A DNA stretch of 64,000 nt from an uncultured Flavobacteriaceae bacterium (GCA_943842245.1 CALTAJ010000002.1:62001-126000); one strand, 5' to 3'; counted from the first letter of the stretch, positions 16,011-26,432 are shown. A program made the numbers and translations. Notes: generated by a model from the sequence alone, not told the origin.

Positions 16011-17109
16011 CTAACTTTTATTTTTTTGTCCAGATTTCATAAGATAAGCTTTTAAAAAGGAATTAATTTGCCCATTCATTACGGCATCTATATCTGTCAT
16101 TTCGTGTTGAGAACGAACGTCTTTTACTAACTTATAGGGATGCATGACATAATTACGTATTTGCGAGCCCCATTCAATTTTCTTTTTTGCTGCTTCAATT
16201 TCATCTCTTGCTGCCATTTTTTTCTGCAATTCAATTTCATATAATTGAGAACGCAATAGTTGCATTGCTTTATTTTTATTTTCTAGTTGAGAACGTGTTT
16301 CTGAGTTTTCAATTATAATTCCAGTTGGGTGGTGTCTCAATCTAACAGCTGTTTCTACTTTATTGACATTCTGTCCTCCAGCACCACTGGATCTCATTGT
16401 TTCCCAAGTAAAGTCGGAAGAGTTTATTTCAATTTCGATACTTTCATCAACAAGAGGATAGACATAAACGGAAGCAAATGAAGTATGTCGCTTAGCGTTA
16501 CTATCAAATGGCGAAATACGAACTAGTCGATGTACACCATTTTCACCTTTTAGCCAGCCAAATGCATAATCACCATTTAATTCTAATGTTACTGTTTTAA
16601 CTCCTGCTACATCTCCAGACTGATGATTAATTTCACGAATATTAAATCCTTGTTTTTCTCCCCACATAATATACATACGCATTAGCATTTCTGCCCAGTC
16701 ACAACTTTCTGTTCCTCCAGCACCAGCAGTGATTTGAAGGACAGCGCTAAGATCATCGCCCTCCTTAGAAAGCATATTTCTAAATTCTAAATCTTCAAAG
16801 AGTTGAATTATTTCTTCGTAAACATCAATAACGTCAATGGTTTTAGCGTCTCCACTTTTTTCAAACTCTATAAGTACTTCGAGTTCTTCGACTTTTTGGT
16901 TGATAAAATTGAAATCAGTAACCCATTTTTTAAGATTCCTTAATTGCTTCATGTGATACTCAGCAACTGAAGCATTACTCCAAAAGTCTGGAGCAAGAGT
17001 TTTTTCTTCTTGATTATGGATTTCAACCTCCTTAGCATCTAAGTCAAAGATAACGTCTTAAAGCACCCATACGTTCTATTATGTTTTTGAATTGCTCGTT
17101 GGAAATCAT
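16011..17109 (-). CDS. prfB: Peptide chain release factor 2, with programmed +1 frameshift
   Basis: Release factor 2 ends translation at UGA and UAA. The gene is in two frames: 21 codons from the ATG at 17109 end in an in-frame TGA at 17044-17046, and shifting +1 at CTT-TGA-C continues into the main frame for a 365-residue product. The stop-reading tripeptide SPF is at about 199-201, and the peptidyl-transferase GGQ motif at 244-246 (SSGAGGQNVNK). The leader reads GALRRYL before the shift, close to the classic RF2 leader. The frame starting at 16952 is only the interior part. RF2 control by its own UGA is the likely regulation. Confidence 0.95.
17043..17049 (-). other. RF2 +1 frameshift site (CTT TGA C)
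   Basis: On the minus strand TAT-CTT-TGA-C forms the standard RF2 slip site: peptidyl-tRNA-Leu on CUU slips to UUU while UGA waits, then GAC (Asp) is read. Without the shift the product is 21 residues. The Shine-Dalgarno-like AGGGGG that stimulates slipping in E. coli is not seen; upstream bases are TTAAGACGT. This fits Bacteroidota, where such sites are little used. Confidence 0.9.
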
Positions 17110-17123
17110 AGTAAGGTTTTTTT

Positions 17124-17131
17124 CAAAAATA
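17124..17131 (-). promoter_or_regulatory. -7 promoter element for prfB
   Basis: The minus strand reads TATTTTTG, an exact TAnnTTTG, ending 14 bases before the prfB ATG at 17109. This spacing also supports the chosen start. Confidence 0.5.
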
Positions 17132-17238
17132 ATAGTTTTTAAGTTTAAATAAAATGTAAGATGTAAAACATATTTTTTCATTTTCTTAAATATCTCATTT
17201 CATATGTTTTTAGTAGATTTATCGTAGTTAAAAAAAAA

Positions 17239-19662
17239 ATGAAGTCCATTCAATATCTTTTGATTACTTTCTTGTTTTTTCAAGTACCAAACTACTCGCA
17301 AAATAAAATCAATAATAAATCTCTTTTATTTTTAGAGCATACTCAACCTTTTAAAGGTTTTTTTGATTTTAATTATGATCATAAAAAGGATATTATTTAT
17401 TTGACTGTTAAGGAGTTGGACAAGGAATTTCTTTATGTAAACAGTCTAAGTGAAGGTATGGGAAATAATGACATTGGCTTGGATCGAGGGCAACTTGGCA
17501 GTGAGCGTGTGGTCTTTTTTTCTAAGTCAGGGAATAAACTTATGTTAATCCAGCCCAACCTGCGTTATCGATCCACTTCTGAAAACCCCCTAGAACAGCG
17601 TTCTGTTAAAGAAGCATTTGCTAAATCTGTTTTGTTTGGTTTTCCAATAATAGAGATTACAAAAGAAGGATATTTGATAGACTTAACTCCCTTTCTAATG
17701 AGCGATGTACATGGAGTTTCAAAACGTCTAGAAGATCTAAATGAAGGATCATTTGAAATTGATAAAAGCCGTTCTGCAGTTTCTTTAGAGAGAACAAAAG
17801 CCTTTCCTAAAAACATAGAGTTGGATATGATGTTGACATTTGTTGGAGATCCAACAGGAAATTTAGTTCATTCTGTAACGCCGTCACCAGAGGCAATCAC
17901 AGTTCATCAGCACCATTCATTTGTGGCACTTCCTGATTTGAATTATAATCCTAGAGTATTTGATCCGCGTTCAGGGTCTAATGCGATAACCTTTTACGAT
18001 TATACAACTCCTGTAAATGAACCTACAAAAAAACAATATATATATCGCCACCGATTAGAGAAAAAAGATCCTCTGAGCTCCATGAGTGAGGCAATAAAAC
18101 CAATTGTATATTATTTGGATAATGGAACTCCAGAGCCAGTAAGATCTGCACTTTTAGAAGGTGGACTTTGGTGGAATCAAGCCTTTGAAAGTATCGGATA
18201 TAAAGATGCTTTTCAAGTAAAAATATTACCAAACGATGCAGATCCTTTGGATATTCGATATAACGTGATTCAATGGATTCACCGTTCTACAAGAGGATGG
18301 AGTTATGGTACAAGTGTTGCAGACCCGAGAACAGGAGAAATTATTAAAGGCCATGTAAGTTTGGGTAGTTTGAGAATCCGACAAGATTTTATGATTGCAC
18401 TAGGTCTCATAGAGGCTCCTTTTGCTGAGGGGTCAAATAAAGAAAATGAAGCCCTTCAAATGGCAATATCTAGAATTAAACAGTTGTCAGCCCACGAAAT
18501 AGGTCATACATTGGGCTTTGCACATAATTTTGCTGCAAGTGCTAATTCGAGAAGTTCAGTGATGGACTATCCTCATCCAAATATTGAAATTCAAGATGGT
18601 AAAATTTCAATAGCTAATGCTTATGAAGTAGGAATTGGAGATTGGGATAAAGTAACAGTTGCTTACGCATATAGTGATTTTCCAGAAGTTATAAATGAGA
18701 AAAAAGCTCTAAATTCTATTTTAAATAAAAGCGCTGATGAAGGACATCGATTTATTTCTGATCAAGATGCTCGTCCAATTGGAGGTGCACACCCTAAAGC
18801 ACACCTTTGGGATAATGCTAAATTAGCTTCTGACGAATTGAATCACCTAATGAAGATTCGCAAGCATGTTTTAGAACATTTATCTCTAAATCATTTGAGG
18901 AAAGGAGAGCCTTATAGTGCACTTGAAGATCGTTTTGTTCCTATGTATTTACTTCACCGATATCAGGCCGAAGCTGCAGTGAAATTAATAGGAGGAGTAG
19001 ATTACGAATATGCAGTCAAAGGAACTCGGAAATATCAGGTAAAAACTGTTGATGGCATAATCCAACGTAATGCCTTGATGGAATTTTTAGGTACTTTATC
19101 TCCAGAGGCATTAGTTATTCCTAAAGAGCTAAAAAAACTTATACCTCCACGTTCTTTTTCCAATTCTAGAACTCGAGAGAATTTTCTTTCTCAAACAGGA
19201 GTTACCATTGATTATTTAGGAATTGCAAATAGTTTAAGCGATGCATTAATCGGAATGTTATTACACCCAGAGCGAGCAAATCGTTTAGTAACTCAATATG
19301 GGCATGATCCCAGTCAGCTTTCTTTAGAAGAGACATTAAGTAAGTTAATAAATAATCATTTTAAGGAAAAGCCTCGTGATCGTCATTATTCAAACCTTAA
19401 CGATATTGTTAAGGCAAATATTTTAAAGCATATTATGTTTTTAGCTCAGTATCCGCAGGCAAATCCTATTGTCAAAGCTGTAGTTTATAAACAATTGATT
19501 AATCTGGAACGTTGGTTGTCTAGCCAAGAAGAATTAGATTTTTCTGATGTATACCGTATGCAGATTAATCGTTATTTTGATAGGCCAAACGATTATATCC
19601 CTCCTTCAGTTAGTCGTCTTCCTGATGGATCACCCATAGGATCATTTTCATGTGATTTTTAA
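17239..19662 (+). CDS. Secreted zinc metalloprotease (DUF5117/DUF4953 type)
   Basis: An 807-residue protein with a signal peptide (MKSIQYLLITFLFFQVPNYSQ). The catalytic zinc motif is HEIGHTLGFAH: H419, E420, H423 and H429, the extended metzincin form HExxHxxGxxH, followed by a methionine turn candidate SSVMDYPHP. The N-terminal third, with GLDRGQLGSERVVFF and DVHGVSKRL, is typical of the large Bacteroidota metalloprotease family with DUF5117 and DUF5118 domains. It probably digests peptides in the periplasm or outside. Threonine aldolase follows 2 bases later and an oligopeptidase after that, suggesting a peptide-using operon. Confidence 0.88.
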   Translation: MKSIQYLLITFLFFQVPNYSQNKINNKSLLFLEHTQPFKGFFDFNYDHKKDIIYLTVKELDKEFLYVNSLSEGMGNNDIGLDRGQLGSERVVFFSKSGNKLMLIQPNLRYRSTSENPLEQRSVKEAFAKSVLFGFPIIEITKEGYLIDLTPFLMSDVHGVSKRLEDLNEGSFEIDKSRSAVSLERTKAFPKNIELDMMLTFVGDPTGNLVHSVTPSPEAITVHQHHSFVALPDLNYNPRVFDPRSGSNAITFYDYTTPVNEPTKKQYIYRHRLEKKDPLSSMSEAIKPIVYYLDNGTPEPVRSALLEGGLWWNQAFESIGYKDAFQVKILPNDADPLDIRYNVIQWIHRSTRGWSYGTSVADPRTGEIIKGHVSLGSLRIRQDFMIALGLIEAPFAEGSNKENEALQMAISRIKQLSAHEIGHTLGFAHNFAASANSRSSVMDYPHPNIEIQDGKISIANAYEVGIGDWDKVTVAYAYSDFPEVINEKKALNSILNKSADEGHRFISDQDARPIGGAHPKAHLWDNAKLASDELNHLMKIRKHVLEHLSLNHLRKGEPYSALEDRFVPMYLLHRYQAEAAVKLIGGVDYEYAVKGTRKYQVKTVDGIIQRNALMEFLGTLSPEALVIPKELKKLIPPRSFSNSRTRENFLSQTGVTIDYLGIANSLSDALIGMLLHPERANRLVTQYGHDPSQLSLEETLSKLINNHFKEKPRDRHYSNLNDIVKANILKHIMFLAQYPQANPIVKAVVYKQLINLERWLSSQEELDFSDVYRMQINRYFDRPNDYIPPSVSRLPDGSPIGSFSCDF

Positions 19663-19664
19663 GT

Positions 19665-20696
19665 ATGATAGTTAATCTTATAAGCGATACCATTACAATA
19701 CCTTCACAAGGTATGTTAGAAGCTATGTTTAGCGCTCCTGTTGGTGACGACGTTTTTAAGGAAGATCCTTCTGTAAATACTTTTGAAAGTCAAGTTGCTG
19801 CTTTATTTGGAAAAGAGGCGGCTTTGTTCTTTCCATCTGGTACAATGACTAACCAAACAGCAATCAAAATTCATACTCAACCAGGAGATCAATTAATTTG
19901 TGATCATTATGCTCATATTTATAACTATGAAGGTGGTGGAGTTAGTTTTAATTCTGGAGTTTCTTGTAAAATGATCCAAGGCGATAGAGGTAAAATTTCA
20001 GCATCACAAATTAAGCCTTGTATTAATTCGTCAGATTTTTATCACAGTCCAAGAACAAGTTTAGTTTGTTTGGAGAATACAACAAATAAAGGGGGGGGAG
20101 CTGTGTATAATATAAATGAAATTGTAAAGATTAGTGAATTATGTAAAAATGAGGGTCTTGCCCTTCATCTTGATGGGGCAAGACTATGGAATGCTTTAGA
20201 ATTAACCCAAGAAAATCCAAAAGTATATGGTTCTTTATTTGATACTATATCGCTTTGTTTTAGCAAAGGACTAGGATGCCCTGTAGGATCAGTCTTAGTA
20301 GGATCTAGTGCTAAAATTAAAGAAGCAATTAGAATTCGAAAAATTTTCGGAGGCGGCATGAGACAAGCAGGCTATCTTGCTGCAGCAGGGAGTTATGCAC
20401 TCTTGCACCACAGAAAAGATTTGATTAACGATCATCGTAGGGCAAAAGAAATTTCCGAGTGTTTAAATGGGCTTAATTTTGTTAAAAAAGTGCAACCTGT
20501 AGAAACAAACATTATTATTTTTTCACTTAATAAAAATCTAAATGAAGAAAAATTCATAAAAGACCTTGGAGATAAAAAAATCTTAATCATGGGTCTTGGT
20601 AAAGGGAAACTCAGAATAGTTACTCACAGAAATTATACCCAAGAACAACACGAATATCTGTTAACAACTTTGACAAAAATGAAAGCTTATGCATAA
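19665..20696 (+). CDS. ltaE: Low-specificity threonine aldolase
   Basis: A 343-residue fold-type I pyridoxal-phosphate enzyme that splits L-threonine or allo-threonine into glycine and acetaldehyde. DLISDTITIPSQGMLEAM-like opening, DDVFKEDPSVN, the aspartate in LHLDGARLWNA, and the cofactor lysine in CFSKGLGCPVGS are all typical. It begins 2 bases after the metalloprotease and overlaps the next gene by 8 bases, so the three are probably co-transcribed. The coding sequence contains a run of eight G at 20091-20098, rare in this AT-rich DNA. Confidence 0.9.
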   Translation: MIVNLISDTITIPSQGMLEAMFSAPVGDDVFKEDPSVNTFESQVAALFGKEAALFFPSGTMTNQTAIKIHTQPGDQLICDHYAHIYNYEGGGVSFNSGVSCKMIQGDRGKISASQIKPCINSSDFYHSPRTSLVCLENTTNKGGGAVYNINEIVKISELCKNEGLALHLDGARLWNALELTQENPKVYGSLFDTISLCFSKGLGCPVGSVLVGSSAKIKEAIRIRKIFGGGMRQAGYLAAAGSYALLHHRKDLINDHRRAKEISECLNGLNFVKKVQPVETNIIIFSLNKNLNEEKFIKDLGDKKILIMGLGKGKLRIVTHRNYTQEQHEYLLTTLTKMKAYA

Positions 20697-22821
20697 GGCT
20701 ATTTTATTCATATTTATGATTTTTGTTTTTTCAGGTTGTAAAAATAAAATTGAAATGAACTTTGATAAATCAATCACTGCACCCATTGCAGACAGAAGCC
20801 CTTACCAACTTAAAAAACATGGCAACATTCGAATAGATGACTATTATTGGATGAAGGAAAGAGAAAATCCTGAAGTCATTGATTATTTGGAGCGTGAAAA
20901 TGATTACTATAATAAAATGACTAAAAGTTCAAAGAGTTTTCAAGAAAATCTTTTTGAAGAACTTAAAGGTAGAATTAAAAACAATGATGAATCAGTGCCT
21001 TATTTTTTTAACGGATATTGGTATATTACCCGATTTGAAGATGGAAACCAATATCCAATATATCTAAGGAAAAAAGATTCTATAGACGCTATGGAAGAAA
21101 TTATGTTTGATTGTAATTTAATGTCTAAGGGATACGATTATTTTCGTTTGGTTGGTATGAATGTTAGTCCTGATAATAGTAAAGTAATTTATGGAATAGA
21201 TACTGAATCCAGGAGAAAGTACACTCTATATGTTAAGGATTTAATTACAGGTGAAGTAATTGATACAAAGATCAAAAACACAAGTGGTGGATCAGCTTGG
21301 TCAACAAATAGTAAAAACTTTTTTTATGTTTATAAAAATCCAACTACTCTTCGATCTGAAAAAATATTTCGCCATGACACTGATTTCCCTCATTCTGAAG
21401 ATCCTTTGGTTTTTCATGAAAAAGATGAAACTTTCTCTATTTCAATAAGTGAATCAAAATCTTTAGAATATATTTTTATTAATTCTCACAGTACCTTAAC
21501 TTCTGAAGTTAGATTTATTAAATCTGATGTACCTTTATCCGAGTTTCAATTGATTCAAAAAAGAACAACAGGACTGGAATATTCTGTGAATCAATTTGAA
21601 GATCATTTTTATATAGTAAATAATAAAGATAATTCATTTAATTATAAAATTTCTAAAGTATCAATTACTGATCCAACATATAAAAATTGGGTTGATATAA
21701 TGGAGCATAGAGAATCTGTTCTAATTGAGGATCTGAATATTTTCAAGGATTATTGGGTAGTTACAGAAAGAGAGCAAGGGTTAACTAAGCTTAGAGTTCA
21801 AAGTTGGGATGGCTCTGAGAATTATTTTATACCCGTGGAAGGTGAAACTTACGATATTTACACTGGAATCAATCCAAGTTTTAATACAACTAAATTAAGA
21901 TATGGCTTTACTTCTTTAAAGACCCCAAGTAGTGTTTTAGAGTTTGATATGCTATATAAAAATAAAAAATTACTTAAACAGAAAGATGTAATAGACAATA
22001 ATTTTGATATTGAAAATTATATTGAAAAACGTGTTTTTGCAGAAAGTCGTGATGGTATCAGTATTCCAATTTCGTTGATTTACAAAAAGGATGTAGATCT
22101 GAATCCTGAAACCCCACTGCTATTGTATGCATATGGCTCATATGGCTATACTACCGATCCAAGTTTTTCAAGTAGTCGACTGAGTTTGTTAGATCGTGGA
22201 TTTATTTTTGCAATTGCTCATGTTCGTGGTGGAGAATACTTAGGTCGTCAGTGGTATGAAAAAGGTAAATTATTAACTAAAAAAAATACTTTTAATGACT
22301 TTATTGATGTTTCCAAATTTTTAATTGATAAAGGTTATACTAGTGCTAAACATCTTCATGCTCTTGGAGGTTCTGCTGGAGGATTATTGATGGGTGTCAT
22401 ACTAAATGAAGCTCCAGAACTTTATCGAAGCGTAATTTCTGCAGTTCCCTTTGTAGATGTTGTAACTACAATGTTAGACGATAATATTCCATTGACAACT
22501 GGAGAGTATGATGAGTGGGGAAACCCGAATGTTAAAGAATATTATGATTATATGCTATCGTATTCTCCATATGATAATGTTAAACATCAAAAATATCCAA
22601 ACATATTGGTTACAGCCGGATATCATGACTCTCAAGTTCAATATTGGGAACCTGCTAAATGGGTAGCAAAATTAAGGAGGTTTAAAAAAGATAATAATGC
22701 TTTATTTTTGATAACTAATATGGATTCAGGACATAGCGGTGCTTCTGGAAGATATAATTCACTGGTTGAAACATCTAAAGAATATGCTTTTATATTACAA
22801 TTAGAGGGTAGGGCGGACTAA
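20689..22821 (+). CDS. Oligopeptidase B-type S9 serine peptidase, lipoprotein
   Basis: A 710-residue prolyl-oligopeptidase family (S9A) enzyme. The signal MHKAILFIFMIFVFSGC has a lipobox, so it is membrane-anchored and exported, unlike the cytosolic E. coli enzyme. A seven-bladed propeller covers about 80-420 after an N-terminal segment APIADRSPYQLKKHG with DDYYWMKERENPEVIDYL. The catalytic triad is S562 (GGSAGG), D647 and H682 (DSGHSG). The family cuts short peptides after basic residues or proline; specificity here is not settled. It overlaps ltaE by 8 bases. Confidence 0.88.
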   Translation: MHKAILFIFMIFVFSGCKNKIEMNFDKSITAPIADRSPYQLKKHGNIRIDDYYWMKERENPEVIDYLERENDYYNKMTKSSKSFQENLFEELKGRIKNNDESVPYFFNGYWYITRFEDGNQYPIYLRKKDSIDAMEEIMFDCNLMSKGYDYFRLVGMNVSPDNSKVIYGIDTESRRKYTLYVKDLITGEVIDTKIKNTSGGSAWSTNSKNFFYVYKNPTTLRSEKIFRHDTDFPHSEDPLVFHEKDETFSISISESKSLEYIFINSHSTLTSEVRFIKSDVPLSEFQLIQKRTTGLEYSVNQFEDHFYIVNNKDNSFNYKISKVSITDPTYKNWVDIMEHRESVLIEDLNIFKDYWVVTEREQGLTKLRVQSWDGSENYFIPVEGETYDIYTGINPSFNTTKLRYGFTSLKTPSSVLEFDMLYKNKKLLKQKDVIDNNFDIENYIEKRVFAESRDGISIPISLIYKKDVDLNPETPLLLYAYGSYGYTTDPSFSSSRLSLLDRGFIFAIAHVRGGEYLGRQWYEKGKLLTKKNTFNDFIDVSKFLIDKGYTSAKHLHALGGSAGGLLMGVILNEAPELYRSVISAVPFVDVVTTMLDDNIPLTTGEYDEWGNPNVKEYYDYMLSYSPYDNVKHQKYPNILVTAGYHDSQVQYWEPAKWVAKLRRFKKDNNALFLITNMDSGHSGASGRYNSLVETSKEYAFILQLEGRAD

Positions 22822-22832
22822 TTTTTTTTCCT

Positions 22833-22840
22833 TAAATTTG
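22833..22840 (+). promoter_or_regulatory. -7 promoter element for the sulfonolipid gene pair
   Basis: TAAATTTG, an exact TAnnTTTG, lies 25 bases before the ATG at 22866, just after the oligopeptidase stop. It suggests that the two PLP-enzyme genes form their own operon. Confidence 0.5.
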
Positions 22841-22865
22841 CTAAACTTTTGAAGTATATAAACAA

Positions 22866-23918
22866 ATGAATGATAATGTGAATGCCTATCAAAATATTTT
22901 AGAATTGATAGGAGACACGCCTTTAATAAAGCTCAATAAAATTGTTGAAGGGTTTAAAGGTGATTATTATGCTAAATTTGAGGCTTTTAATCCTGGACAT
23001 TCAAACAAAGATAGAATTGCTTATTATATTATCGAAGAAGCAGAACGCAGAGGACTTTTAAAACCGGGTGACACCATCATTGAAACAACATCAGGTAATA
23101 CAGGTTTTAGTTTGGCGATGGTTTCTATAATCAAAGGCTATGAATGTGTACTTGCTGTGAGTTCGAAATCTTCAAAAGATAAAATTAATATGTTAAGTGC
23201 TATGGGTGCAAAAGTTCATGTTTGCCCAGCAAATGTTCCCACAGATGATCCACGTTCATATTACGAAGTTGCTAAACGTATACATAGTGAAATAAAAGAG
23301 TCAATTTATATAAATCAATATTTCAATGAATTAAATATTGAAGCACATTATCGTTCAACAGGACCTGAAATATGGAGACAAACCAATGGCCAAATTACTC
23401 ACCTAATAGCAAGTAGCGGTACTGGCGGAACTATATCTGGTTCTGCAAAGTATTTAAAAGAACAGAATCCTGATATTCAAATAATAGGCGTTGATGCATA
23501 TGGTTCTGTTTTAAAAAAATATCATGAGACTCAGGAACTAGATATTAATGAAATTTATCCTTATCGAATAGAAGGTTTAGGGAAAAACTTAATACCAGCG
23601 TCAACAGATTTCGATTCGATTGATCTTTTTGTTAAAGTTACTGATGAGGAAAGTGCACATGCTGCAAGAAATATTACTAGATCAGAAGGTATGTTCGTAG
23701 GATATACTTCTGGAGCTGCAATGCAGGCAATAAACCAATTGGTAGATGAGGATTACTTTGATAAAAAGAGCAAAATTGTTGTTATGTTTCCAGATCATGG
23801 GTCACGTTACATGAGTAAAATTTACAGTGAAGAATGGATGGAAGAGCAAGGTTTCTTTGATTCAAATCATGAATCACAACAACATATTGAATACATTAAC
23901 AATACGGCTAAGAAATGA
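22866..23918 (+). CDS. Cysteine synthase-family PLP enzyme, probable cysteate synthase
   Basis: A 350-residue fold-type II pyridoxal-phosphate enzyme of the cysteine synthase/cystathionine beta-synthase family. The cofactor lysine is K48 in NPGHSNKDR, where the usual motif is GGSxKDR-like, and the substrate loop SGNTG is at 75-79. A glycine-rich phosphate cup [10 protein letters not shown] follows. The stop overlaps by 4 bases the start of an alpha-oxoamine synthase. Flavobacteria make sulfonolipids (capnines) by condensing cysteate with acyl chains, so this member likely makes cysteate from a serine- or cysteine-type donor and sulfite. That role is inferred from context; plain O-acetylserine sulfhydrylase is the alternative. 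Confidence 0.8.
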   Translation: MNDNVNAYQNILELIGDTPLIKLNKIVEGFKGDYYAKFEAFNPGHSNKDRIAYYIIEEAERRGLLKPGDTIIETTSGNTGFSLAMVSIIKGYECVLAVSSKSSKDKINMLSAMGAKVHVCPANVPTDDPRSYYEVAKRIHSEIKESIYINQYFNELNIEAHYRSTGPEIWRQTNGQITHLIASSGTGGTISGSAKYLKEQNPDIQIIGVDAYGSVLKKYHETQELDINEIYPYRIEGLGKNLIPASTDFDSIDLFVKVTDEESAHAARNITRSEGMFVGYTSGAAMQAINQLVDEDYFDKKSKIVVMFPDHGSRYMSKIYSEEWMEEQGFFDSNHESQQHIEYINNTAKK

Positions 23919-25168
23919 GAGATTTATTTGACAGAATTCATGAGAATAAAGGACCATTAGGAAAATGGGCCTCACAAGCTGAGGGTTATTTTGTTTTTCC
24001 TAAATTAGAAGGTCCTATTTCAAATCGAATGAGATTTAAGGGAAAAGAAGTCATTACTTGGAGTGTTAACGATTATTTGGGATTGGCAAATTTACCTGAA
24101 ATTCGAAAAGCAGATGCTGAAGCAGCAGCTGAATTTGGATCAGCTTACCCAATGGGAGCTCGTATGATGTCTGGTCATACTGAACTTCATGAGCAACTCG
24201 AAAATGAATTAGCTGAATTTGTTGATAAAGAAGCGACCTATTTACTTAATTTTGGTTACCAAGGCATCTTATCTACGGTTGATACACTAGTCGCTAAAGA
24301 CGATGTTATTGTTTATGACGTTGATGCGCATGCGTGTGTTGTTGATGGAGTTCGTTTACATATAGGAAAGCGATTCACCTACAAACATAATGATGTGGAA
24401 AGTTTAGAGAAAAATCTTCAAAGAGCGACAAAAGTTGCTAAGCAAACTGGAGGAGGTATTTTAGTAATTTCTGAGGGTGTTTTTGGAATGAGAGGTGAGC
24501 AAGGAAAATTAAAAGAAATAGCCGCTTTAAAATCAAAATATAAATTTCGTTTTCTTGTAGATGATGCACATGGATTTGGAACCCTAGGGGAAAATGGAAA
24601 AGGGGCTGGTAATGAACAAGGAGTACAAGATCAAATTGATGTTTATTTTGCAACCTTTGCTAAATCGATGGCTTCAACCGGAGCGTTTGTCGCAGCTGAT
24701 AAGGAAATTATTGATTATTTAAAATATAATATGCGTTCCCAAATGTTTGCTAAGTCATTGCAAATGCAATTAGTTAAAGGAGCTCTAAAGCGTTTAGACT
24801 TATTAAGAACAAACCCTAAACTCAAATCAAAACTTTGGGAAAATGTCAATGCTCTTCAAAATGGATTAAAGAAAAGTGGTTTTGATATAGGTAATACTCA
24901 AAGCTGCGTAACACCAGTTTATCTTAAAGGAAGCATCCCTGAAGCTATGGCTTTAGTTCAAGATTTAAGAGAGAATTATGGGATTTTTTGCTCTATAGTA
25001 GTTTATCCAGTAATACCTAAAGGATTGATATTATTGAGATTGATTCCTACTGCAACTCATACTTTAGAGGACGTAGAGATCACTTTAAAAGCCTTTTCTG
25101 GAATTCGGGAAAAACTTGAAAACGGAACCTATAAAAAAATATCCGTGGGTGTGGTGACCTCCTCCTGA
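23915..25168 (+). CDS. Alpha-oxoamine synthase, probable cysteate-fatty acyltransferase (sulfonolipid synthesis)
   Basis: A 417-residue fold-type I pyridoxal-phosphate enzyme of the serine palmitoyltransferase / KBL / 8-amino-7-oxononanoate synthase family. The cofactor lysine is K250 (FAKSMASTG), the cofactor aspartate-histidine pair is VDDAHG (D217, H219), and H139 stacks in [11 protein letters not shown]. The N-terminal [21 protein letters not shown] segment differs from 2-amino-3-ketobutyrate ligase and resembles the flavobacterial enzyme that joins cysteate to fatty acyl chains to give 3-keto-capnine. The 4-base overlap with a cysteine synthase-like gene supports that role. Serine palmitoyltransferase is the main alternative. 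Confidence 0.8.
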   Translation: MRDLFDRIHENKGPLGKWASQAEGYFVFPKLEGPISNRMRFKGKEVITWSVNDYLGLANLPEIRKADAEAAAEFGSAYPMGARMMSGHTELHEQLENELAEFVDKEATYLLNFGYQGILSTVDTLVAKDDVIVYDVDAHACVVDGVRLHIGKRFTYKHNDVESLEKNLQRATKVAKQTGGGILVISEGVFGMRGEQGKLKEIAALKSKYKFRFLVDDAHGFGTLGENGKGAGNEQGVQDQIDVYFATFAKSMASTGAFVAADKEIIDYLKYNMRSQMFAKSLQMQLVKGALKRLDLLRTNPKLKSKLWENVNALQNGLKKSGFDIGNTQSCVTPVYLKGSIPEAMALVQDLRENYGIFCSIVVYPVIPKGLILLRLIPTATHTLEDVEITLKAFSGIREKLENGTYKKISVGVVTSS

Positions 25169-25214
25169 AAATTATAAATAGAATACGTTAAACTTTTCCT
25201 ATAATTTATACATA

Positions 25215-26333
25215 CTATGTATTAAGCATTACTGGCATAACTAGCATTGTTATATGTTCACCGTCCTCTTTGTTGTTGAGAGGAGTCAAAAGGCCAGCTC
25301 TATTTGGTAAAGACATTGAAAGTTTAACTTCTTCACATTCCAAACCATTGAGCATTTCAATCAAAAAACGTGAGTTAAATCCAATTTTGATATCTTTCCC
25401 TTGATAATCACATTCAATACGCTCTTCTGCACTGTTACTGTAGTCAAAATCTTCAGCTGAAATTTGGAGAGCAGTTCCTGCTATGTTTAATCTTATCTGA
25501 TATGTGGTTTTATTAGAGAAAATACTAACTCTTTTAACTGAGTTTAAAAAATTCACTCTATTTATTTGCATTTGATTTGGATTTTCCTTCGGAATAACAG
25601 CTTCATAATTCGGATATTTACCATCTATCAATCTACATGTTAGTGTAGATTCTCCAAATGTAAATTGTGCATTAGTTTCATTGTATTCAATAGTAATTTC
25701 TTCTTCTAAAGTCTGTAAAATACTTTTTAAAAGTTGTAACGGTTTTTTTGGCATTATGAATTCAGCAGTTTCTGAAGCTGTAATATCAGTACGTGTATAT
25801 TTTACTAATTTGTGAGCATCTGTAGCTACAAAAGTCAGTGAATCAGAGGAAAATTGAAAAAAAACACCACTCATAACAGGTCTTAAGTCGTCATTTCCAC
25901 TAGCAAAAAGTGTGCTGGTAATTGCTGTGTAGAGAATATTACTCTTCAGTTTTGTTCTTTTAGCATCACTAACTTGAGCTGCTTTTGGAAATTCATTTCC
26001 ATCAACATAGGCAACTGCATACTTACCATTATTGGCACTAATTTCAACAGTGTTTTTTTCAGTTTTTAAAAATGTCAGTGGTTGTTCAGGAAACGTTTTC
26101 AAAGTATCTAGAAGTAATCGTGCTGGCAATGCTATAGCACTATTGCTATCTGATTCTACTTTAATTCGTGAGGAAAAAGTAGTCTCTAAGTCAGAGGAAG
26201 TAATTGTTAAATTATTTTCGTTGACCTCAAATAAAAAATTATCAAGTATAGGTAAAGTATTTGCACTATTGATAACACCCCCTAACTTTTGAAGTTCTTT
26301 TAAGAGTAAAGCACTGGAAACAATGAATTTCAT
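25215..26333 (-). CDS. dnaN: DNA polymerase III beta subunit (sliding clamp)
   Basis: A 372-residue ring-forming processivity factor that tethers polymerase III to DNA. It opens MKFIVSSALLLKELQKLGGVI and shows three clamp domains of about 120 residues each. Later motifs include SGVFFQF with ATDAHKLVKYTRT, CRLIDGKYPNYEAVIP, and FNSRFLIEMLNGLECEEV. The C-terminus ends TMLVMPVMLNT, where E. coli has VVMPMRL. The gene is not next to dnaA here, as is common in Bacteroidota. A DnaA-box-like motif lies 100 bases upstream. Confidence 0.95.
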   Translation of the reverse strand: MKFIVSSALLLKELQKLGGVINSANTLPILDNFLFEVNENNLTITSSDLETTFSSRIKVESDSNSAIALPARLLLDTLKTFPEQPLTFLKTEKNTVEISANNGKYAVAYVDGNEFPKAAQVSDAKRTKLKSNILYTAITSTLFASGNDDLRPVMSGVFFQFSSDSLTFVATDAHKLVKYTRTDITASETAEFIMPKKPLQLLKSILQTLEEEITIEYNETNAQFTFGESTLTCRLIDGKYPNYEAVIPKENPNQMQINRVNFLNSVKRVSIFSNKTTYQIRLNIAGTALQISAEDFDYSNSAEERIECDYQGKDIKIGFNSRFLIEMLNGLECEEVKLSMSLPNRAGLLTPLNNKEDGEHITMLVMPVMLNT

Positions 26334-26432
26334 CTGTAATCTTTAAAAATCGTTTAGTAATGAATTTTAGATATTTATTTAAAATTTAAACACATTAAAT
26401 ATATTTGAAAAGTATTGAAACTTAAAAGAAAC

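Noticed and set aside
16011-16952. prfB as a truncated 313-residue gene or pseudogene
   Set aside because: The missing N-terminus is present upstream in the other frame, with the classic RF2 slip site.
25169-25207. Inverted repeat AAATTATA ... TATAATTT between the acyltransferase and dnaN genes
   Set aside because: All-AT arms with a spacer of over 20 bases and no T run; too weak for a terminator call.
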